Shown: positions 1 through 14,400, numbered from the stretch's first letter. The stretch is 64,000 nt of DNA from Rhodococcus sp. 14-1411-2a (GCF_002259485.1 NZ_NPGA01000005.1:1-64000), one strand, 5' to 3'. Translations and numbers: made by a program. Notes: generated from the letters alone by a model not told the origin.

Positions 1-3000
1 CACCCCCGCCACCAACTCCTCCACCGGAGTCGACGGCGCACGATACTCCCGAGCCTCGAACACCGGATCCGGCAACGCCCGCCGATCCAACTTGCCGTTC
101 GACGTCAACGGCAGCGCCTCGAGCACCATCACCACATCGGGAACCATGTACGACGGCAGCATCTCCGCCACAGCTCCGCGAACAACGTCGACCTCGACCG
201 TGCCGGCAGAAGCGACCACGTACGCCACCAGCTGATCGTCACGAACGAGCACCACCGCCTGCGACACCGAATCGTGAGCCACGACTGCGGCTTCCACCTC
301 GCCCAGCTCGATCCGCAGACCACGCAGCTTGACCTGGAAATCGGAGCGACCGACGTACACCAATTCGCCTGTGCCCGAATCCGAGTGCACCCACCGAACG
401 ATGTCACCGGTCCGGTACATCCGGTCACCACCCGACGGCGACAGCGGGTCGGCCACAAAACGATCCGCGGTGAGATCGGCACGTCCCTGGTATCCACGGG
501 CCAACTGAACGCCCGCGAGATACAACTCTCCCGCAACGCCCACCGGCACCGGCCGCAACCGCGAATCCAACACCAGCACACGCGTATTCCACACCGGACG
601 ACCGATAGGAACCGAGTCGATATCCGACTCGGTCACCTCGTGGTGGGTCACGTCGACGGCCGCTTCGGTCGGCCCGTACAGGTTGTGCAGCCGCGCGGAC
701 GGGAGAACCCGAAGTGCGTGTGCTCCCACCTGCGGGGGCAGCGCCTCACCGGAGGCGAATACCAGCGACAGAGACGTGCACTGCGCTGCGGACGGGTCTG
801 CCAGAAAAACCGACAGCATCGAGGGTACGAAGTGAAGAACCGAGACGCGCTCGGTCACGACGACATCGACCAGGTACGCCGGATCACGATGTCCATCGGG
901 CCGGGCCACTACCAGCGTGGCACCGATCTGCAACGGCCAGAAGAACTCCCACACCGAGACGTCGAACGTGGCCGGCGTCTTCTGCAGTACTACGTCATCG
1001 GGGCTCAGAGCGTACTCGTGTTGCATCCACCGGAGACGGTTGACGATCGCCGAGTGGGTTATCGCCACGCCCTTCGGTCGGCCCGTGGAACCCGAGGTGA
1101 AGATCACGTACGCGGTGTTGGCCCCGCCGAGAGACCCACGACGCTCGTGATCGGCAATCGGATCCGCGGACAACTCCGACACGTCGACATCGTCGAGATC
1201 GATCCGAACGAAGTCGCCCGTCGCCTCGAAGCCGTCACCAGTGGTGGACAAGACCACGGCAGGTCGCGCAGTGGAGACGATGTAGTCGATGCGATCGAGC
1301 GGTTGCTCCGGATCGAGCGGTAGATATCCACCGCCCGCCTCGAGCACCGCGTACATTCCGACCAACAACTCGGTCGAACGTCGAAGTGCGAGGCCCACCA
1401 ACGATTCCGGACCCACGCCCTCGGCGATCAATCGTCGCGCCAGCCGATTCACCCGGGATTCGAACTCCCGATAGGACAACGTCTCCGAGCCGAAGACCAC
1501 AGCTCGCGCGTCCGGTGTCCGAGCAACTTGCTCTTCGAACAACGAGACCAGGGTCGCGTCGGGCACCGGGTGCGATGTCCGGTTCCATTCCGAGACCACC
1601 AAACTGCGTTCGTCGCCGATCGACATGTCCACATCGCCGACCACAACGGACGGTTCGGCGATCACCCCGGACAGCAAGCGGACGAAACGTTCGCCGAACG
1701 CGACCGCCGTCGCGGAATCGAACAGATCTGTGGCGTAGGTGAACTCGACCAACCAGCCGAGATCATCCGGGGTTTTGTAGGTGTCGGAGACCGTCACCTG
1801 CAAATCGAATCGAGCCAGCTCGGCCTCGATGTCCACTTCGGCGACCGTGAGCCCCGACAAGTCGAACGACGACGGCGCGAGGTTCTGGAAGGTCAGCAGA
1901 ACCTGGAACAGCGGGTGGCGACTGGTCGACCGAGTGGGGTTGATGACCTCGACGAGACGCTCGAACGGGACGTCCGCTTGACCGAAGGCCGAAAGGTCTC
2001 GTTCACGAACCGAATCCAGCATGGCCTCGAAGGACACGTCGTTGTCGATTTCGGTGCGAAGGACCAGGGTGTTGACGAACATTCCGATCACATCGTCCAA
2101 CGCGGCTTCGCCACGACCGGCGATCGGAGTACCGATCGCAAGGTCACTCGAGCCGGACAGGCGCGACAGCAGAAGCGCCAGCACGGCATGAACTACCATG
2201 AACGACGTCGAGTTATGTTCCCGCGCAAACGATTCGACCGAGGATCGCATTGCGTGATCGATCACGAACCGGTGGGTGGCACCGCGATAGGACGGTACTC
2301 GCGGCCGCGGGCGATCGGTGGGCAACTCCAATTGGTCGGGCAGTCCGGACAGTTCGCCGACCCAATATGCCTCCTGCGCGGAGATCAGCGAGTCCGGATC
2401 TCCTTCGGAGCCGAGGACCTGACGCTGCCACAGGGTGTAGTCGATGTACTGAACGGCCAGCGGCTTCCAGGCGGGAATCTCGCCGCGCAGTCGTGCCAGG
2501 TATGCCTCCATGACGTCCCTGGTCAGGGGCCCCATCGAGAACCCGTCCGCGGCAATGTGATGCACGACGAACACCAGCACGTGCTCCGACTCCGAGACGG
2601 TCATCAGCTCGATGCGCAACGGAACCGATGCCGTGACGTCGAACCCACGGGAGATCAGCGATGTCACTCGTTCCACCACGTCGGATTCGCCGACGTCCTG
2701 AGGCTCGAGTTCACCGATCGCAGCGGTAGTCGGAACCACCACCTGAATACCGGTCCCGTCGACGGACGGGTAGTACGTCCTCAACGATTCGTGTCGATCG
2801 ACCACGTCGACGACGGCTGCTCGTAGCGCCTCGACATCGAGTAGGCCCGTCAATCTCAACGCGACCGGAATGTTGTTGACTGCAGTGTCTGGCTCGAAGC
2901 GGTTCAGGAACCACATTCTGTTCTGCGCCAGGGACAGTGGAACGGTTTCCGGTCGCGGCTGCGCGACGAGCGCCGTCCTACCGCCGGAGCCCACGGCAGA

Positions 3001-6000
3001 TTCGACGCGGTCCGCGAGCGCGTGCACGGTGGGTGCCTCGAACAACGTACGTACCGAGACCGACGTATCCAATGCCGCACCGACCCGGGCCACCACTCTG
3101 GTCGCGGTCAGCGAATTGCCGCCGATGGCGAAGAAATCGTCGTTGCGGCCGACTCGTTCGACGCCGACGATGTCGGAGAAGATCCCCGCGATGATCTCTT
3201 CCACCGGTGTCGCGGGCGGGAGGTACGGGCCCGCGTCGACTGTCGGATCCGGGAGAGCGCGACGATCCAGTTTGCCGTTCGCGGTCACCGGTAGGGAATC
3301 GAGAACGATCAGCGCTGTGGGAACCATGTAGCTCGGCAGCACCGCAGACGAGGCGGCCTGCAGATCGGCCGTGTCGACTGCAGCACCGGCTCGACCCACC
3401 ACGTAGCCGATCAACTGATCGTTACGAACCAGGACGACTGCCTGGTCCACCGACACCTGTTGCGTCAGAACGGCTTCGATTTCCCCGAGCTCGATACGAA
3501 GGCCGCGGAGCTTGACCTGGAAGTCACTGCGACCGACGTAGGTCAGAGACCCATCCTGCCTACGGCGGACGAGGTCACCGGTCCGGTACATCCGGGAGCC
3601 CTCGCTACCGCCCGGTTCGGCGACGAATCTGTCGGCCGTCAGGTCGGGCCGTGCCACGTAGCCGCGCGCAAGCTGGACACCCGCGAGATACAACTCGCCC
3701 GTCACGCCCACCGGCACCGGTCGCAACTGGGCGTCGAGAACGTGCAGGCGGGTGTTCCACACCGGGGCACCGATCGGCACGTCTGCCGTGTCGGTCGGAC
3801 CCACCTCGTGGTGAGTGACGTCGACCGCGGCCTCGGTCGGGCCGTACAGGTTGTGCAACGCCGCTCCGGGCAACGCGTCTCGCGTTCGTGCCGCGGTGGA
3901 CGCAGGTAGCGCCTCACCGGAGGCGAACAACAACCGAAGAGAGGGAAGCGACACTGCTCGAACGCCACCTCGCTCGGAGACGGCGGGGTCGGATACGTTG
4001 CCGGACAGCAGGTCCGAAGCGAACACCGAGAGCATCGACGGCACGAAGTGCATGGTGCTCACGTGCTGTTCGGCAGCCAGGTCGGCGAGGTAGGACGGGT
4101 CGCGGTGGCCGTCGGGACGGGCGAGGACCACGCGGGCACCCACCCGCAACGCCCAGAAGAACTCCCATACCGACACGTCGAACGTCGCCGGAGTCTTCTG
4201 CATGACGACGTCGTCGACGTCCAGTCCGTACTCGTCCTGCATCCACTCGAGCCGGTTGACGATGGCCTCGTGCGACACGGCCACGCCCTTCGGCTTGCCC
4301 GTCGAACCCGAGGTGAAGATGACGTACGCGATGTCGCTCGGCCGAGGCGTCGCAGTGCGTTCCGAATCGAGAAGTGCTCGACCGGTTTCCGCTGAGGGCG
4401 CGTCGGCGGTCACCGAGATGACGGGGACACCGGAATCGGTGGCGAATTCTTCGCGCTCGGTGGTGAGGATGCACACCGGTTGCGCGGTGGCGAGTACGTA
4501 GTCGTTTCGATCTGCGGGCTGATCGGGATCGATCGGAAGATAGGCCCCGCCTGCTTCCAGCACCGCATACATGGCGATCATCAGCTCGAGCGATCGTCGG
4601 ATGGCAAGACCGACCAATCGATCGGGTCCGACGCCCGCCGAGATCAATTCTCGGGCAAGCGCATTGGCCCTGACACTGAGCTCGGAGTAGGTGAGCCGCT
4701 CACCCTCGAACACGATTGCGACTGCGTCGGGGGTGCGTGTCACCTGAGTGCGGAACGCGGACAACAGAGTGTGCTCTCCGTCGACATCATGCCGGGTGTC
4801 GTTCCACCGCGCCAGCTCCGAGTACTCCTGCGACTCGAGCAACTCGATTCGGCCGGTCGGTACAGCGGGAGCCGTGGTGACGGCCTCGAGTACGCGCAGG
4901 AACCGGTCCCGGAATCCGGACACCGTGTCACGATCGAAAATGTCGGTGGCGTACGTCAGGTCGACTGTCCACCCGGCCGAACCGGGATCGGCGTCGACCT
5001 CGTCGGAGATCGTCAACTGCAGGTCGAACTTGGCCAGGGCCGCATCGAAATCCACCGCACCGACGTCGAGTCCGTCCAACGACACAGATCGGTGGTCGAG
5101 GTTCTGGAATGCCAGCATGACCTGAAACAGTGGATGCCTGCTGGTGGAACGCACCGGGTCGAGTACCTCGACAAGGCGCTCGAAGGGAACGTCTGCATGT
5201 CCGAACGCTGCCAGATCGATTCCACGGACCCGAGACACCAAGTCGGCGAACGACATCGAGGGATCGACCTCGACGCGGAGCACCAGGGTGTTGACGAACA
5301 TTCCGATGACGTCGTCGAGTTCCTGCTCACCTCGACCTGCCACGGGCGTGCCGATGACGATGTCGGTACTGGACGACAGCCGCGCCAGCAGAACGGACAG
5401 CGCCGCATGCATCACCATGAAAGGGGTGGCACCGTGCGTGCGCGCCAGCTCCTCGATTCCCATGCGGATATCGTTGTCGAGCGTGAACCTCAGTGTCGCA
5501 CCGCTGTTCGACGCCTCGACCGGCCGTTGCCGATCGGCGGGCAGTTCGATCTGGTCGGGCAGGTCCGCCAGGGCATCGATCCAGTACCGTTCCTGCTCGG
5601 AGATGATCGAGCTGGGGTCCGTTTCCGATCCCAGGACCTCTCGTTGCCAGAGAGTGAAATCGGCGTACTGGACCGGTAGCGGTGCCCAACCGGGCGCGTC
5701 GCCCCGTACCCGTGCCGAGTACGCCGTGACGACGTCACGGGTGAGAGGTCCCATCGAAAATCCGTCGGATGCAATGTGATGCACGACGAATACGAGAATG
5801 TGTTCGGTGCCGGTGACCCGCATCAGTTCCACGCGGAGCGGAGCCGAGGTCGTCACGTCGAATCCGGTGGAGACCGTGGCGAAGATCGCGGCAGCGATAC
5901 CGCTCTCGTCCACATCCACCGGCACGAGATCGGTCACCGACTCCTGCGCGGGCAGCACAACCTGGCGGCCGCGTCCATCGACCCCTGGGTAGACGGTACG

Positions 6001-8313
6001 CAGAGACTCGTGGCGTTCGACGACGTCGCGCAACGCCAGATTGAGAGCGTCGACGTCCAACTCTCCCGTCAGACGCAACGCGACAGGGATGTTGTTCACA
6101 CCGGATTCGGGGTCGAACCTGTTGAGGAACCACATCCGCTGCTGCGCCATCGACAGCGGGATCTCCTCCGGCCGCTCCCCCGCGATCAACGCCGGACGCG
6201 CGCGGACTCCGACGGAGACGGCCTCGTCGGCGATCTCGGCCAGCTCGGCCACCGTCGACGCGTCGAAGAACACGCGGACCTCGATGCGAGTTCCGAGAGC
6301 CGCGTTGATTCTCGCAACGACGCGAGTGGCGTTGAGCGAGTTGCCACCGAGGGTGAAGAAGTCGTCGTCTATTCCGATGGTGTCGATTCCGAGGACATCG
6401 GTGAACGCGTCGACGAGGACCTTCTCCGTCGGTGTTCTCGGAGCGCGATACTCCTTGACGAGCGACGTGAAATCCGGCTCGGGTAGCGCTTTCCGGTCCA
6501 GCTTTCCGCTCGATCCGAGCGGAAACTCGGCCAACGGAACGTAGAGGGACGGGACCATGTACTCGGGCAGCCGATTTCGGACAGCGGCGGCCAACTCGTC
6601 GGAATCGATGTCGGCTCGAGTGACGACGTACGCCACGAGATGGTCGCCGAGCGCGGTCTCACCGGCGTCGGTATGCACCACCACCGCGGCCTGCTCCACC
6701 GACTCGTGGCTGCTCAGTGCTGCTTCGATCTCACCGAGCTCGATCCGCAGTCCCCGCAGCTTCACCTGGAAGTCGGTTCGACCGACGTACTCGAGGGTGT
6801 CGTCACCTCGCCACTTGACGAGGTCGCCCGTGCGGTACATCCGGTCTCCCGGCGCACCGAACGGGTCGGCCACGAACCGGTCCGCAGTGAGGTCGGAACG
6901 TCCCAGGTAACCGCGGGCGAGCTGGACCCCGGACAGATAGAGCTCACCCTCGGTACCCAGCGGAGCTCGGCGGAGTCCACCGTCGAGCACGTAGAGGCCG
7001 GTCTCGGGCACCGCAGAGCCGATGGGCACGGGGCCGGTCGTTTCCGACTCCGTCTCGAAGTAGGTGACGTCGACTGCCGCCTCGGTCGGCCCGTACAGGT
7101 TGTGCAATGCGGCAGAGGAAACGCGGTGGAAGGCGTTGGAGACCGCGGCGGGAAGCGCCTCGCCGGACGCGAAGACGTTTCGAAGAGATGTCACTGTCGC
7201 AGCACTCGGCTCCGCGACGTAGACCGCCAACATCGACGGAACGAAGTGTGCGACCGTGACTCGCCGGTCGGCCATGATCGCGGCCAGATAGGCCGGGTCT
7301 CGGTGTCCGTCGGGGCGGGCGACGACCAACCGGGCGCCGATCTGCAACGGCCAGAACAACTCCCACACCGACACGTCGAAAGTGAACGGTGTCTTCTGCA
7401 GCACTGTGTCGGCGCTGTCCATCGGGTACTCGGACTGACGCCAATCGAGGTTGGCGACGATGGCACCGTGCGAGACGGCGACGCCCTTCGGCCTGCCCGT
7501 CGAACCGGACGTGAAGATCACGTAGGCCAGGTTCTCGGCCGTCAGGGCACCGCGTCGATCGGATCGCTCGATGGGTGCATCGGAGTACGACGAGACGTCG
7601 ACGGTATCGACGTCGACGGTGTCGATTCCGGCCGGAAGGTCGACGTCGTCCGCACTCACGGTGAGGACGACTCGGGGGGCAGCCAGTTCGACGACGTACG
7701 ACAGCCGGTCGGCAGGGTGATCGGGGTCGAGCGGCACGTAGGCGCCACCGGCCTCGATGATCGCGTACATCGCGACCATCAGATCCAACGAGCGCCTGAT
7801 CGCCAAGCCCACTCGATCGTCCGGGCCGACACCGAGATCGATCAGATGGCGGGCCAAGCGATCGACTCGCGCGCCGAACTGGGCGTAGGTGAGTTCGGAA
7901 CCTTCGAATTCCAATGCAACGGCATCGGGAGTGCGCCGAACCTGTGCGGCGAATCGACTCGACAGCGTGTCGGTCGAATCGGCACTGATCGCTCGGGCCG
8001 GGGCGGAGTCACCGACGACGGAGATCGCATCTGCGATCAACGCGTCGACCACGGCCTCCAGACCGCCCTGGGTTGCCTCGAGGAGCCCCGGTGCAACCGA
8101 GGAGAGAACGACGGGGATCAGAGCATCGACGCCGAGGACACCGCCCATGGCTGCATCCAGGCTGGTGATTTCGTCGTCCAGTCGCGCATAACTCACCGAC
8201 ACGTCTGCGGCGGTCAGGGCAACTCGATCTGCATCGACGGCTCGTACGGAGGAGATCAATCGGGGAAGATCGTCGATCGTGTACTGACTGCGGTTCGAAT
8301 CTCCGACCGACAT
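1..8313 (-). CDS. Non-ribosomal peptide synthetase 2, partial: A-T-C-A-T-C-A-(T)
   Basis: Cytoplasmic NRPS subunit; the C-terminal end lies beyond the left edge. The ATG at 8313-8311 follows a good ribosome site (GGGAGGA, 8-nt spacing). Order on the minus strand: a roughly 95-residue head (8283-8002), A5 (about 7950-6480), T5 (6440-6190), C6 (6170-4820), A6 (4790-3250), T6 (3220-2990), C7 (2950-1610), A7 (1580-60), then the start of T7. There is no C domain ahead of A5; the lone C domain ending NRPS1 fits that place. All three A domains give by-eye signature DVWHFSLVDK, the known serine code. C6 and C7 have HHIASDG and HHIAADG; T domains keep GGNSL. A6 carries an insertion of about 20 residues before its LFASGEAL motif. 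No epimerase or thioesterase is visible; a releasing domain, if any, is outside. Product unknown. Confidence 0.95.
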   Translation of the reverse strand, partial: MSVGDSNRSQYTIDDLPRLISSVRAVDADRVALTAADVSVSYARLDDEITSLDAAMGGVLGVDALIPVVLSSVAPGLLEATQGGLEAVVDALIADAISVVGDSAPARAISADSTDTLSSRFAAQVRRTPDAVALEFEGSELTYAQFGARVDRLARHLIDLGVGPDDRVGLAIRRSLDLMVAMYAIIEAGGAYVPLDPDHPADRLSYVVELAAPRVVLTVSADDVDLPAGIDTVDVDTVDVSSYSDAPIERSDRRGALTAENLAYVIFTSGSTGRPKGVAVSHGAIVANLDWRQSEYPMDSADTVLQKTPFTFDVSVWELFWPLQIGARLVVARPDGHRDPAYLAAIMADRRVTVAHFVPSMLAVYVAEPSAATVTSLRNVFASGEALPAAVSNAFHRVSSAALHNLYGPTEAAVDVTYFETESETTGPVPIGSAVPETGLYVLDGGLRRAPLGTEGELYLSGVQLARGYLGRSDLTADRFVADPFGAPGDRMYRTGDLVKWRGDDTLEYVGRTDFQVKLRGLRIELGEIEAALSSHESVEQAAVVVHTDAGETALGDHLVAYVVTRADIDSDELAAAVRNRLPEYMVPSLYVPLAEFPLGSSGKLDRKALPEPDFTSLVKEYRAPRTPTEKVLVDAFTDVLGIDTIGIDDDFFTLGGNSLNATRVVARINAALGTRIEVRVFFDASTVAELAEIADEAVSVGVRARPALIAGERPEEIPLSMAQQRMWFLNRFDPESGVNNIPVALRLTGELDVDALNLALRDVVERHESLRTVYPGVDGRGRQVVLPAQESVTDLVPVDVDESGIAAAIFATVSTGFDVTTSAPLRVELMRVTGTEHILVFVVHHIASDGFSMGPLTRDVVTAYSARVRGDAPGWAPLPVQYADFTLWQREVLGSETDPSSIISEQERYWIDALADLPDQIELPADRQRPVEASNSGATLRFTLDNDIRMGIEELARTHGATPFMVMHAALSVLLARLSSSTDIVIGTPVAGRGEQELDDVIGMFVNTLVLRVEVDPSMSFADLVSRVRGIDLAAFGHADVPFERLVEVLDPVRSTSRHPLFQVMLAFQNLDHRSVSLDGLDVGAVDFDAALAKFDLQLTISDEVDADPGSAGWTVDLTYATDIFDRDTVSGFRDRFLRVLEAVTTAPAVPTGRIELLESQEYSELARWNDTRHDVDGEHTLLSAFRTQVTRTPDAVAIVFEGERLTYSELSVRANALARELISAGVGPDRLVGLAIRRSLELMIAMYAVLEAGGAYLPIDPDQPADRNDYVLATAQPVCILTTEREEFATDSGVPVISVTADAPSAETGRALLDSERTATPRPSDIAYVIFTSGSTGKPKGVAVSHEAIVNRLEWMQDEYGLDVDDVVMQKTPATFDVSVWEFFWALRVGARVVLARPDGHRDPSYLADLAAEQHVSTMHFVPSMLSVFASDLLSGNVSDPAVSERGGVRAVSLPSLRLLFASGEALPASTAARTRDALPGAALHNLYGPTEAAVDVTHHEVGPTDTADVPIGAPVWNTRLHVLDAQLRPVPVGVTGELYLAGVQLARGYVARPDLTADRFVAEPGGSEGSRMYRTGDLVRRRQDGSLTYVGRSDFQVKLRGLRIELGEIEAVLTQQVSVDQAVVLVRNDQLIGYVVGRAGAAVDTADLQAASSAVLPSYMVPTALIVLDSLPVTANGKLDRRALPDPTVDAGPYLPPATPVEEIIAGIFSDIVGVERVGRNDDFFAIGGNSLTATRVVARVGAALDTSVSVRTLFEAPTVHALADRVESAVGSGGRTALVAQPRPETVPLSLAQNRMWFLNRFEPDTAVNNIPVALRLTGLLDVEALRAAVVDVVDRHESLRTYYPSVDGTGIQVVVPTTAAIGELEPQDVGESDVVERVTSLISRGFDVTASVPLRIELMTVSESEHVLVFVVHHIAADGFSMGPLTRDVMEAYLARLRGEIPAWKPLAVQYIDYTLWQRQVLGSEGDPDSLISAQEAYWVGELSGLPDQLELPTDRPRPRVPSYRGATHRFVIDHAMRSSVESFAREHNSTSFMVVHAVLALLLSRLSGSSDLAIGTPIAGRGEAALDDVIGMFVNTLVLRTEIDNDVSFEAMLDSVRERDLSAFGQADVPFERLVEVINPTRSTSRHPLFQVLLTFQNLAPSSFDLSGLTVAEVDIEAELARFDLQVTVSDTYKTPDDLGWLVEFTYATDLFDSATAVAFGERFVRLLSGVIAEPSVVVGDVDMSIGDERSLVVSEWNRTSHPVPDATLVSLFEEQVARTPDARAVVFGSETLSYREFESRVNRLARRLIAEGVGPESLVGLALRRSTELLVGMYAVLEAGGGYLPLDPEQPLDRIDYIVSTARPAVVLSTTGDGFEATGDFVRIDLDDVDVSELSADPIADHERRGSLGGANTAYVIFTSGSTGRPKGVAITHSAIVNRLRWMQHEYALSPDDVVLQKTPATFDVSVWEFFWPLQIGATLVVARPDGHRDPAYLVDVVVTERVSVLHFVPSMLSVFLADPSAAQCTSLSLVFASGEALPPQVGAHALRVLPSARLHNLYGPTEAAVDVTHHEVTESDIDSVPIGRPVWNTRVLVLDSRLRPVPVGVAGELYLAGVQLARGYQGRADLTADRFVADPLSPSGGDRMYRTGDIVRWVHSDSGTGELVYVGRSDFQVKLRGLRIELGEVEAAVVAHDSVSQAVVLVRDDQLVAYVVASAGTVEVDVVRGAVAEMLPSYMVPDVVMVLEALPLTSNGKLDRRALPDPVFEAREYRAPSTPVEELVAGV
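8002..8283 (-). other. Head region of NRPS2 homologous to the tail of NRPS1 (candidate docking segment)
   Basis: Residues about 11-104 of NRPS2 precede the first complete A domain. They share DLPRL-(I/V)-S, an MG-x-x-L step, DAL-x-x-V-x-LS, PG-(I/L)-L and a closing SV-x-G with the last 95 residues of NRPS1, over the whole length with about one gap (roughly 40% identity by eye). The segment also resembles the first strands and helices of an A domain (hydrophobic strand, then SYARL where true A domains have TYAQF). An interface role is inference from its position at facing ends of two subunits. Confidence 0.6.
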
Positions 8314-8483
8314 CTATCTGTTCCTCCCGCTCGACAACCGAGACGCTGCGATCGCATTACTCGACGCACATCTCGAAACGCACGCGCGTACACGCGCTAA
8401 ACGCACACTTCTCTCTACGTTCGCACACCTGGTGTACCCGAATCGAATCGCTTCGAACCCACCGATACCGATCGGTCGTTCAC
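8314..8483. other. Intergenic spacer between NRPS1 and NRPS2
   Basis: These 170 bp separate the TGA of NRPS1 from the ATG of NRPS2. They hold the NRPS2 ribosome site, a short dyad TCGAA-N4-TTCGA (8443-8456) and a 10-bp palindrome ACCGATCGGT (8467-8476) next to the NRPS1 stop. I see no clear promoter and no strong terminator, so co-transcription with possible re-initiation is the simplest reading. Confidence 0.4.
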
Positions 8484-11400
8484 TCAATCGTCGGATCCGA
8501 TCACCGACTGCGAAAGCTCGATCAGGGCCGCCACTTTCGCAGCGTATCCCTGGGCTCCGAGAGCAGGCAGGATGCCCGGAATCAACCCCGACAATGCGAC
8601 CGTGACAAGAGCGTCCGGCTTCAACGCAGAACCCATTGTCGTGGACACACTGTCGAACTTGTCGCGCAGTTGCGCGAACGTGACGGCCTGACCGTCGTGC
8701 TCGACGGCGGTCAGATCCGGCTGTTCCACTGCCGCCTCGGAAACCAAACGCGGTAGGTCCGCGACCGATGCCGCCTTCTTCTTCGGGGCGAACATCTTCT
8801 TCTCTCGCTCCGTCGAGATGTCGATCTCTCGCAGCACCACAGAAGCGTCGCTGGTGACCGTACCGAGGACCGTCGCGAATCGTTCCGCCACGGTCTCGAT
8901 GGTGGAGCGCTGGAACAGTGCGGTGGCGTAGGTGAACACTCCGCGCAGGCCCACCAGCTCCCCATCGGTGTTCACGTCCTCGAACACCGTGAGCTGAAGA
9001 TCGAACTTCGCCTGATCGGTGTCGATGTCGACGGGTTCGACTGTCACACCGGGGAGTTCCACCGCACCCGGAGCACGGTCCGCGAACGTCAGCAGAACCT
9101 GGAACAGCGGGCTGACGGACCCGGTCCGCGGTCGGCCGAAAGCATCGACGAGCATCTCGAACGGAACGTCGGCATGGCCGAAGGCAGCGAGGTCGGTGTC
9201 CTTCGCCGAGGCGACGAGATCGGCGAACGTCTCGTTCTCACGCACCTGGGTCCGCAGGACCAGAGTGTTCACGAACATCCCGATGACGTCGTCGAGTTGT
9301 TGTTCTCCGCGCCCGGCAACGGGTGTTCCGATCACGATGTCCGAGGAACCGCTCAGCCTCGCAAGCAGGAGAGCGAGCGCACTGTGCACCACCATGAACA
9401 CCGTCGCGCCGGTGGACCTGGCCGTCTCTGCCACCTGCCGTGCGACGGTAGGCCCGACGGTGAACTCGACGCGCGCCCCCTCGGTCGACGGTGTCCGCGG
9501 ACGGCTCGAATCGAAGGGCAAGGACAGCTGTTCGGGCACGCCCGCCAGCTGTTCCATCCAGTAGCCGATCTGAGTGGAGATGACGCTGGACGGATCTTCC
9601 GGGCTGCCGAGTACGTCGCGTTGCCACAGACCGAAGTCCGCGTACTGAATCTCCAGCGGCGGCCATGCCGGTGCCTCCCCGTGCACGCGCGCGGAGTATG
9701 CGGTCATGACGTCACGGACCATGGGCCGCATCGAGAAGCCATCGGCACTGATGTGATGCGCCACCATCGCCAGCACGTGATCGCCGGCGGAGACCTCGAA
9801 CAGAGCCACTCGAATCGGAACGTCGGAGGTGACATCGAAGCCCTGGCCGAAGAACGCGACCAGTGCACCTTCGATTCCGGTCGCGTCGACCGTACTCGTG
9901 TCGAACGGCAGTCCGGCGGCGTCGGCGTCGAGGATCTGCTGGACGGGCCCGTGCGGAGTCTCCGGGTACACGGTTCGCAGAACCTCGTGTCGCCGGACCA
10001 CATCGGCGACCGACAGTCGTACCGAGTCCACATCGAGAGCGCCGCGGATACGAAGGGCGACCGGGATGTTGTACGCGGCCGAATCCGGATCGACCCTGTT
10101 GATCGTCCACATGCGCTGCTGCGCGAGAGACAGCGGAATCGCGTCGGGGCGCGGGCGGTGAGTCAACGGCGCTCGCGCGCCCTCGCCCGACAAGGGCGCA
10201 ACCCGAGCCGCCAGAGCAGCGACGGTCGATGCCTCGAACACGAGGCGAACAGGAACCTGGGCGTCGAGCGCAACACCGAGTCGGGCGACCACCTGGGTTG
10301 CGACGAGCGAATTTCCGCCGAGCGCGAAGAAGTCGTCGTCGAGCCCGACTCGGTCCACGCCGAGCACCTCGGCGTACACGCCGGCCACGATCTCTTCGAC
10401 CGGTGTCTTCGGCGCACGGAACTCGGTGGAGTCGAGAACCGGTGCGGGCAGCGCCTTGCGATCGAGTTTGCCGTTGACGTTGCGAGGCAACACGTCCAGC
10501 ACGACGAAGTCCGACGGCACCATGTACGACGGCAGCGCCTGACCGAGCTCGGCTCGGAGTTCGTCCGCGTCGACCGTGGCATCGGCGTCGGGAACGACGT
10601 AGGCCACGATTCGGTCACCGACCACGTGGTGTTCTCGAACGATCACGGCGGCGTCACCGACACTGTCGAGTTGTCGAAGGACTGCCTCGATCTCGCCGAG
10701 TTCGATGCGGAATCCACGTAGCTTGACCTGGAAGTCCGCACGCTCGACGTACTCGAGCATCCCGGCGGCGGGGTGCGAGCGCGCGGACCAGCGCACCAGA
10801 TCGCCGGTGCGGTACATGCGACTTCCTGGACCGCCGTACGGATTCGCCGTGAACCGTTCAGCGGAGAGGTCTGCGCGGGTGTGGTAGCCGCGGGCCAACT
10901 GAGCGCCCGAGAGGTAGAGCTCCCCTACCACGCCGACAGGGGCCGGGTGCAGACGCGAATCCAGTACCAGCACCTCGGTGTTCCACTCCGGTGCGCCGAT
11001 CGGCACGACGTCCACATCCGAGTCCGTGACGCGGTGCGCGGTCACCGACACCGCTGCCTCTGTGGGCCCGTAGAGATTGAACAGCTCTGCAGTATTACGC
11101 GCGACGAACTGCTGCGCGAGCGCGGCCGGCAGTGCCTCGCCGATCGCCAACACTCGCGAAAGGGTATGCGGCAACGTTCCGTTGCCCACGGACATCAACA
11201 TCGACAGCATGGACGGAACGACGTGCAGCGTGGTCACTGCACGTTCGCGCAGCAACTCGATCAGGTAGTCCGGATCCTTGTGCCCGTCCGGTTCGGCCAC
11301 GACCAGACGTGCACCCGACGTGGGGGCAGACCAGAACTCCCACACCGAGAGATCGAATGTCGCCACGGTCTTGAGCAGCACGGCGTCGTCGACGCCGAGA

Positions 11401-14400
11401 CCGAATTCTTCGCGCTTCCACAGCAATTGATTGACGATGGCGCGGTGCGGGACCGAGACACCCTTCGGGCGCCCCGTGGAGCCGGACGTGAAGATCACGT
11501 ACGCGGTGTTCGAGGCGCGCAGAGGCGCGAGTCGGTCACCGTCGGTCAAGGGTTCTGCCGAGCATTCGGAGAGGTCGCAGACATCGAGCTCGATCACCGT
11601 CGCCGTGGTGGACATCGCGGCGGTGTGCTCGGACGTGGTGACGATGCAGATCGGGTCCGCTGTGTCCAGAATGTGGATGTTGCGCTCGGCGGGTTGATCG
11701 GGGTCGATCGGAACGTAGGCTCCACCGGCCTCGACGATTGCGTACATCGCCACGACGAGGTCGATGGATCGGCGAAGGGCGAGACCCACCAGAGCCTCGG
11801 GACCGACGCCATGACGCACCAGATGCCTCGCGAGCCGACTGACTCGGGCGGCGAATTCCGCGTATGTCAGTGCGTCCGATCCGAATTGGAGTGCGGTCCG
11901 TTTCGGGTTCTCGGCCGCGGTGCGGTGAAACAGATCGACGAGCGTGGCCTGGGTGTCGGTCGCCCGGGCCGTGTCGTTCCATGTCGTGAGGACCTGTGTT
12001 CTCTCGTCCGACCGAAGTACGTCCAGGTCCGCCACCGGACGTGTCGGGTCGGACGAGATAGCGGCGAGCAGCAACTCGAAACGCTGCACGAAGCTCCGGG
12101 CCGTCGATTCCTCGAACAGGTCCGTTGCGTAGGTCATCATCGCGGACAATCCGCTGCCGCCTGCGTCGTCGACCGAGTCGAACACGATCAGGTGCAGGTC
12201 GAACTGAGAGTTGACGGATTCCGTCTCCAGGGTGGAGACGGTCAACCCACTGAGCTCGAGCGTGCGCTGCGCGAAGTTCTGGAACGAGAATCCGACCTGG
12301 AACAGCGGGTGCCTGGCCGTGGAACGGTTGGGGTTGAGTACTTCCACGAGACGCTCGAACGGGACGTCGGCGTGGGCGAACGCGTGCAGATCGACCTCTC
12401 TGGCCTGTGCGAGGAGGTCTTCGAACGATGCACCGTGGTCGACGTCGAGGCGCAGGACCAGCGTATTGACGAACATGCCGATCAGATCTTCGACGGCTTG
12501 CTCGGTGCGTCCGGCGATCGGAGTGCCGACGGCGATGTCCGAGGATCCGGTCAGTCGCGCGAGCAGAACCGCGAAAGCGGTGTGAACGGCCATGAACACC
12601 GTCGCGTTGTGCGTACGCGCCAACTGCTGCAACGAACGGTGAGTCTGCCCGTCGATGTCGAACTCGATCCGTCCGCCGCGGAAGGACTGATTCTTCGGTC
12701 GAGCATGGTCGGTCGGCAGATTCAGCTGATCGGGCAGATCGTTCAGTGCCGAACGCCAGTACGAAATCTGCTGCGCAGCCTGCGATTCCGGATCGTCCTC
12801 GGAGCCGAGAGTACGCCGCTGCCACAACGCGTAATCGGCATACTGCACCGGTAGCTGCGGCCACATCGGGTCACTGCCATCGGACCGGGCTGCGTACGCA
12901 GCCATGAGGTCTCGGGTCATCGGAACCATCGAGGAACCGTCGGCTGCGATGTGATGGGCGACCATCGCCAGGACGAATTCGTGCTGCGCGACTCGAAAGA
13001 GCCTGATCTCGAGAGGGATCTCCCTCGTGACGTCGAAAGTCCGCGAGACGAATCGGTGCACCGCACCGACGACCTCGTCGCCCTCGACATCGAACACCTC
13101 GAAGTCCCGCTCCGCCTTCGACGCCGGTAGTACCAGCTGCTGGGGGCCGTCCGGGGAATCGGGGTACACGGTGCGCAGCGATTCGTGTCGCTCGACGAGG
13201 TCCGCGAGTGCACCACGCAACGCCTCGACATCGAGCGGCCCGCTCAATCGCAGCGCGAACGGAATGTTGTACGCCGTCGACTCGGGGTCGAAGCGATTGA
13301 GGAACCACATTCGCTGCTGGGCCAGCGAGAGTGGAATGCGTTCGGGGCGCCGATCGGCCGTCAACGGCGTACGGCCACCCGCGCCGGAATGCCGTTCCAC
13401 CCGAAGGGCAAGGGCGGCGACGGTCGACGCCTCGAACAGGGCGCGCACCGGGACCTGGGCGTCCAGTGCGACTCCGATCCTCGAGACCACCTGCGTCGCG
13501 ACGAGCGAATTTCCCCCGAGTGCAAAGAAGTCGTCATCGAGACCGACTCGGTCGACACCGAGGACGTCGGCAAAAGCACCGGCAACGATCTCCTCGACCG
13601 GCGTTGTCGGAGAACGGAATTCCCGCACCTCGGGAGCCGGTTCCGGCAGGGCACGACGATCGAGCTTTCCGTTGACCGTCAGCGGGATGGCGTCGATCTC
13701 CACGAATGCCGAGGGCACCATGTACTCGGGCAGCATCTCGTTCACTCCCGAGCGCACCCGGTCGATGTCGATCGTGCCCGGACCCACCAGGTACGCCACC
13801 AGCCGTGCCGACCCGGTCGTGTCCTCGCGGACGATCACGGCGGCTTGTGCGACTGTCGGCTGAGCGGCGACGGCAACCTCGATCTCGCCCAACTCGATCC
13901 GGAATCCACGGACCTTGACCTGATCGTCGCTGCGCCCCAGATATTCGAGATCGCCGCCGACGCCCCACCGAGCCACGTCGCCTGTGCGGTACAGCATCGA
14001 CCCCGCTTCACCGAACGGATCCGCGACGAATCGACTCACGGTCAAATCTGCTCGACCCAGATACCCGCGCGCCAACTGCTTACCGGCAACGTACATCTCG
14101 CCTGGAACGCCGACCGGAACCGGATTCAGTCTTCCGTCGAGAACGTAGACCCGCAGACCCGCGATCGGAGATCCCACCACTGATGCCGAAGCAGATGCCG
14201 CCAGTTCCGCCGTGAGTTCGCGATACGACACGTGCACAGTCGTCTCGGTGATGCCGTACATGTTCACCAACCGCGGCGATCGGTCACCGTGCCGATCGAA
14301 CCAACCGGAGAGGCGTCGTAGCTCGAGCGCTTCACCGCCGAAGATCACGTACCGCAGAGCCAACTCGGAATCGGTGTTCCCCTTGGCCCTGTCGGTTTCG

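Noticed and set aside
6640..8400. Long plus-strand open frames opposite the NRPS genes (for example 586 codons here; also 1528-2826, 9174-10721, 10773-12854)
   Set aside because: Their composition mirrors the NRPS codons and the same pattern repeats at equivalent places in each module, so they are shadows.
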